Assembly (NCBI GenBank): GCA_017409825.1
Contig: JAFQRZ010000007.1
Span: 1 to 56,636 of the forward strand
Length of the DNA stretch: 56,636 nucleotides
Direction: 5' to 3'
Source: Agathobacter sp.
GTDB taxonomy: Bacteria; Bacillota; Clostridia; Lachnospirales; Lachnospiraceae
Position numbers and translations under genes: made by a program
Shown here: in pieces, positions 52,814 through 56,636 of the stretch
Layout of the letters: every line of letters starts with the position of its first letter
How positions within the stretch are numbered: position 1 is the first letter of the stretch
Notes under the pieces: generated by a model
Told to the model about the DNA's origin: nothing
What the model saw: only the letters and a program-made list of their open reading frames with translations
Database searches by the model: none

Positions 52814-54739
52814 TTAGAACCAGTTCTTTGTATCAACCTTTGGAGCAACATACTCTGGATGATTTTCATCGGTTCTTACAATTACAGCTTCATCTGTTAA
52901 ATTGCCAGATTTTACTTCTAATTTGTTTTCACCATCGTTAAGAGTTACTTTGAATTTGAATACATTTTCACCCTTCTTGGTTTCTACTAAGTTTCCATTT
53001 AAGTAAAGTGACACTTCTGGCTGATTAGAGTACACTGTAATTTCCTGTGCGTTCTTTTTACGGTATGTAAAACGTCTATTTGCGATATAAACGAATGGAT
53101 CTTTCTTGTTCCAGTATGCTTTGTAAAGGTAGAAGCAGTCTTTCTTTAACTTACGGTCGAAAGTAACCATACCTTTATGGTTCATACCAGGCTCACCACC
53201 CTGATTACGGTCATCTGCTGCGAAGTCGAACATATTCCAGATGTAAGTACCCCACATATATGGATGACGTTTGAAGCATTCTAACATGAATTCATGGTAG
53301 ATGTTCTGGTATTCTTCTGTATTGTCGCCACGTTTTGGTTTTTCTGCGTGGAGATTTGGCATACCTTCTGCACCATACTCAGAATATCCTAAGCAGCGGT
53401 TTGGATAAATCAGATGATAGAAGCCAATCCATAAATCATTTAACCAAAGGAATGGTACATACCAGCCAAGGTAGAGGTTCCAAGCTACGATATCTGTAAT
53501 CTTGGTTACGCGATTGAATGGTCCGCACATTGCGTAGCAAGCCATTGTTGTAGGTCTGGTTGGGTCCATTTCTTTTACAAATTTCTGTAATACTTTATGA
53601 TTGTTAATCATATCTTCACGATCTGTTACCTTAATCGTAATTTCGTTTGAAATACCCCAGGTAACAATCGATGGATGATTGTAATTCTGAGCAATCAATT
53701 CTTCCATCTGAGAGAGTGTATTGGCATTGCCGCCTGGCATGTGGTGTGAAATGTATGGGATTTCAGCCCAAACAATCATACCTACTTTATCACACAAATC
53801 ATAGAAATACTGGTCATGCTGATAATGTGCAAGACGAATGGTATTTGCACCGATTTCTTTGATGAGTTCCATATCCAATTCCATATTGTCATGGTTGATT
53901 GCATTACCAATCGCTTTCCAGTCCTGATGACGGGATACACCATGAAGCGGATATGATTTTCCATTCAAATAGAAGCCTGTCTTAGGATCGAAATGAATGC
54001 TACGAATACCACATGTGCTACTTACACGGTCAACTTCAACATTGTCCTTAATCAAAGTAGCAACCACTGTGTAGAGGTATGGGTCTTCCAAACCATTCCA
54101 AAGATGAGGATTTTCAACTACGAAATTCACCGAATCTCCGGCACCTGTATCTACTACTTTGCCATCTGCATCCATAAGAGAAACTTTGATTTCTACATCT
54201 TTTGCTTTGGTATATGTATCTACGCGAACTTCCGCTTTGCTTCCTTTTACAACTGGAGTAATCTTGATACCATTGCTTCCACAGTAATCTAAATCAAAAT
54301 GGTCTTTGTTTACTACTAACCATTCTACGTCACGATAAATACCACCGTAGAAGGTAAAGTCAGCCATCTGTGGGTATACGCGGTCATTTTTGCTGTTATC
54401 AACTTTTACCACGATTTTGTTCATGTCTTCAATGACATCTGTTACATCTACACGGAAGGTTGAATAACCGCCATCGTGCTGTGCAACCACTTCTTTGCCA
54501 TTTAATACTACATTTGCAGTAGCATTTACACCGTGGAACTGCAAGTAAACCACTTCTGTTTCCTTATCGAATTCAGGAGCAGCAACTTCTGTTTCGTAAG
54601 TACATGTACCACGTCTGTAGTCACCGCCACCATCCTGTCCATCTAAGGCATTCCATGTGTGTGGCAAATCAAGCTTGGTCTGGCTACCATCTAAATCTGT
54701 AAATAACCAGTTCTTCATGAATGTCGTTGTTTTTCTCAT
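52814..54739 (-). CDS. Glycoside hydrolase family 2, probable beta-galactosidase
   Basis: The 641-residue protein has the GH2 order: jelly-roll sugar-binding domain (1-180), immunoglobulin-like domain (to about 265) and TIM barrel. The acid/base Glu is in VTWGISNEI and the nucleophile Glu in GYSEYGAEGMP. The GVSRHQDW motif is present. There is no signal peptide, so it acts on sugar brought in by the GPH transporter. The size fits short GH2 beta-galactosidases, but beta-glucuronidase activity cannot be excluded. No typical glucuronidase NxK motif was seen. The start follows GAGAGGAC. Confidence 0.93.
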   Translation of the reverse strand: MRKTTTFMKNWLFTDLDGSQTKLDLPHTWNALDGQDGGGDYRRGTCTYETEVAAPEFDKETEVVYLQFHGVNATANVVLNGKEVVAQHDGGYSTFRVDVTDVIEDMNKIVVKVDNSKNDRVYPQMADFTFYGGIYRDVEWLVVNKDHFDLDYCGSNGIKITPVVKGSKAEVRVDTYTKAKDVEIKVSLMDADGKVVDTGAGDSVNFVVENPHLWNGLEDPYLYTVVATLIKDNVEVDRVSSTCGIRSIHFDPKTGFYLNGKSYPLHGVSRHQDWKAIGNAINHDNMELDMELIKEIGANTIRLAHYQHDQYFYDLCDKVGMIVWAEIPYISHHMPGGNANTLSQMEELIAQNYNHPSIVTWGISNEITIKVTDREDMINNHKVLQKFVKEMDPTRPTTMACYAMCGPFNRVTKITDIVAWNLYLGWYVPFLWLNDLWIGFYHLIYPNRCLGYSEYGAEGMPNLHAEKPKRGDNTEEYQNIYHEFMLECFKRHPYMWGTYIWNMFDFAADDRNQGGEPGMNHKGMVTFDRKLKKDCFYLYKAYWNKKDPFVYIANRRFTYRKKNAQEITVYSNQPEVSLYLNGNLVETKKGENVFKFKVTLNDGENKLEVKSGNLTDEAVIVRTDENHPEYVAPKVDTKNWF

Positions 54740-54798
54740 ATTTGTCCTCTCCCAACTTATATATTTCTTCTTAAAATATGAACTTAGGTAATTTAGTG

Positions 54799-54804
54799 AT
54801 TATA
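54799..54804 (-). promoter_or_regulatory. Extended -10 promoter of the GH2-GPH operon
   Basis: TGTTATAAT on minus, with a perfect TATAAT and the extended TG, 60 bases before the GH2 start. The -35 is poor, so an activator may be needed. Confidence 0.5.
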
Positions 54805-54857
54805 ACACTTTTCCATCAAAATTACTATCTTTTTTCGTCATTTTAACTATTTCTATG

Positions 54858-56357
54858 CTATAAATACTGTTTTAGGTCTTCGGATGACCCTTCTATCTTC
54901 GCAATTGCCGTCTTCACCGTGTTCGCGTACTTCAAATTGCTCTCACTCATCTCACGAACCTGGTCTGCACTAGCTGTCACCTCCTGCGTGGCAGCAGACA
55001 ACTGCATGATATTATCCACCAGCTTATTATTGGAATCCGTCAAACCATAGATTCGACCATCGATTTCCTCAATATCCTGGATTAATACTGACATATTATT
55101 CAGCAAGGTTTCGAATGCTTCTGCCGCCTCACCAATCTTCTGATTCTGACTCTCCGTCGCTTCTACTGAATTATGTACCGACTGCATTACCTCATCTGCA
55201 TTTTCATTCAACTCGCTTACAATACGGGTAATTTCTTCGGTCGAGGTACGGGTCTGCTCCGCCAACTGACGAATCTGATCCGATACAACTGCAAAACCAC
55301 GTCCAGCTTCGCCGGCACGTGCACTCTCAATCGAAGCATTCAGTGCGAGCATCTTGGTCTGATTCGAAATGTTGTAAATCATACTGGTAAACTCTGCCAC
55401 CTCTTTGGTCTTTTCCTGCAAACGAGCCATAGAAGTCGTAACATCCTGATTCGTATTCGCAATCAATACCGATTGTGCTTTCAAATCTTCCATCGCCTGG
55501 ATATTTCCCTGGATGCTGGCATTCGATTCTATCGCAATCCCTACCATCTGTTTGGAACGTTCACTCGTCTCAACAATCGCTTCCTGAATATCTTGCGTCA
55601 TACTATTCTGTTCTTCAATGCTTCGCGCTGTAAGTGCAGTCGCCTCGGAAATCTCCAACATATTAAATGCTACACTTTCTGTCGTCTGCACCAGCTCGTC
55701 GATGATATCAACACTCTCTGTCGCATTATCATGTACATTTCGCGTAACACCAACGATACCATCATACATTTCCTGCTGTTTTTCATTTTGCTCTGCAACC
55801 GCTCCAAGTGCATGGTCGCTAAATTTCTTAGAAGCACTGCTTACACGCTCTAGCACAAAGAAAATCAAAAGTGCACACCACATACGAAGGAAATAGTCTA
55901 CGTTATTCACACAATTTCCCATCATAAGCTGTACGACAGCAACAATAATATAAATTGCCGCATATACAATCGACGCAATGCGGAACGATTTTACATCATA
56001 ATAAGGAATCTGGAGAATCAGCACCACAAACAAGCAGAAAAACACAAACTGGGCATCCGTCAACGCACCGATGACCAGGGTTTCTATCCCCGCTTGAAAC
56101 AGCACCATCCGATATACCTTCTTACTTCCCTTATCTTTGAAGAAGGTAATAAAATTGATAACCACGATAGCCACAACCAACACTGTGTTGATATAAACCA
56201 CGGCTGGATTAATCATCTTCCAGCTTAGCTTAAACCATGAGTACATCACAAACAGTACCCACATCATGCAGGTCGCAACCATATAGATTTTGTTTAAATA
56301 TGCGACACGATTCGCTTCTACATTAAAGCGAAACTTCTGTCCCTTTTTGTCCCCCAT
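54858..56357 (-). CDS. Multi-TM methyl-accepting chemotaxis-type protein
   Basis: The 499-residue protein begins with six predicted membrane helices (about 20-175) with very short loops, then a cytoplasmic MCP signalling domain. Its hairpin tip reads [30 protein letters not shown], close to the canonical LNAAIEAARAGE...ADEVRKLAE pattern. There is no extracellular ligand-binding domain and no HAMP domain. The sensor is therefore membrane-embedded, or it senses an internal signal. The ATG at 56357 has TTGGAGGAATACG upstream. It lies upstream of the GH2 gene with a separate promoter between. No che or flagellar genes are in the window. Confidence 0.9.
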   Translation of the reverse strand: MGDKKGQKFRFNVEANRVAYLNKIYMVATCMMWVLFVMYSWFKLSWKMINPAVVYINTVLVVAIVVINFITFFKDKGSKKVYRMVLFQAGIETLVIGALTDAQFVFFCLFVVLILQIPYYDVKSFRIASIVYAAIYIIVAVVQLMMGNCVNNVDYFLRMWCALLIFFVLERVSSASKKFSDHALGAVAEQNEKQQEMYDGIVGVTRNVHDNATESVDIIDELVQTTESVAFNMLEISEATALTARSIEEQNSMTQDIQEAIVETSERSKQMVGIAIESNASIQGNIQAMEDLKAQSVLIANTNQDVTTSMARLQEKTKEVAEFTSMIYNISNQTKMLALNASIESARAGEAGRGFAVVSDQIRQLAEQTRTSTEEITRIVSELNENADEVMQSVHNSVEATESQNQKIGEAAEAFETLLNNMSVLIQDIEEIDGRIYGLTDSNNKLVDNIMQLSAATQEVTASADQVREMSESNLKYANTVKTAIAKIEGSSEDLKQYL

Positions 56358-56484
56358 CGTATTCCTCCAATATCTTCTCCGAAAATACATACTTTTATCT
56401 ATTATACACTAAAAACAAAGCTCTTTAAAGTGGACAAATACAGCATTTTTGTCCGTTTTTAAAGTAAGAAATTGGGTGCCACAA

Positions 56485-56636
56485 ATATCAATTTAGTTAA
56501 GAATTGAGTTTTTCTATAAACTACGAAACGAGGCATCTGTATATATAAAATTCAGACACGTTTGCACTCTTCGCCTGCTCGTTACGTTACTAAGTTCGTA
56601 TCAAGTTGACACTTGCTACTCACTAAGTAACGACGG
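56485..56636. repeat. Palindromic repeat element, copy B (cut by the right edge)
   Basis: The lead block 56485-56528 matches copy A at 48003-48047. The block 56578-56636 matches the core of copy A (48159-48220) in inverse orientation. CTCGTT, TACTAA, TTCG and AAGTA-CGACGG are the best conserved parts. No ORF is present in the last 246 bases. Confidence 0.8.

Noticed and set aside
55173-55853. 226-codon plus-strand ORF opposite the chemotaxis-type gene
   Set aside because: It is the antisense of a clear MCP signalling domain and has no start signals.

Overview
The window looks like chromosomal DNA of a Lachnospiraceae-type member of the Clostridia. The evidence is low-to-moderate G+C, strong AGGAGG-type ribosome binding sites, a HrcA/CIRCE-controlled hrcA-grpE-dnaK-dnaJ cluster, the Firmicutes block mtaB-ireB-ruvX-yrzB-rnjA-trmR-trhP, and the gut-type galacto-N-biose/lacto-N-biose (GNB/LNB) phosphorylase pathway. 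Nearly all genes lie on the minus strand. Only araC, aroC, an HPr-like gene and a metallophosphoesterase are on plus. The first ~315 bases look like the leader of an rRNA operon (two tandem consensus promoters, then paired stems) transcribed leftwards out of the window; the 16S gene itself is outside.

Layout, left to right: radA, a small beta-rich protein and clpC. Then a surface pair: a membrane-anchored cohesin-like protein and a dockerin-bearing glucosaminidase. Two tiny membrane ORFs and an LD-carboxypeptidase follow, then a radical SAM protein, a TM287/288-like heterodimeric ABC exporter and yajC. Next is a GNB/LNB operon (substrate-binding lipoprotein, two permeases, nahK, lnpA) with a divergent AraC regulator. 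A second nahK sits behind tgt. After aroC come a hendecad-repeat coiled-coil protein and a papain/C39-like protein attached to the tRNA mo5U operon (trhP, trmR), then RNase J, yrzB, ruvX, ireB and mtaB. An HPr-like protein lacking the catalytic His is followed by thiI with its cysteine desulfurase, rsmE, prmA and a J-domain protein. A 5'-truncated JAB/MPN gene with a small coiled-coil partner is lodged just downstream of dnaJ. After hrcA there is a PadR regulator with two duplicated DUF1048-type membrane proteins and two matching operators. A MATE exporter, a membrane metallophosphoesterase, a GPH sugar transporter, a GH2 beta-galactosidase and a multi-TM methyl-accepting protein close the window.

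Four intergenic regions carry large palindromic structures: 25314-25470, 41436-41534, 48003-48306 and 51084-51239. A partial element at the right edge (56485-56636) shares two blocks with the 48 kb element, but with the core inverted relative to the lead block, so this is a dispersed palindromic repeat family.

The parts that most deserve a second look are the cohesin/dockerin pair, the palindromic repeat family, the start-less JAB gene in the chaperone cluster, the PadR/DUF1048 module with its operator pair, the Crh-like HPr homologue, and the cysteine-protease-like protein translationally coupled to trhP. All functional calls come from reading motifs and gene order; no database search was run.
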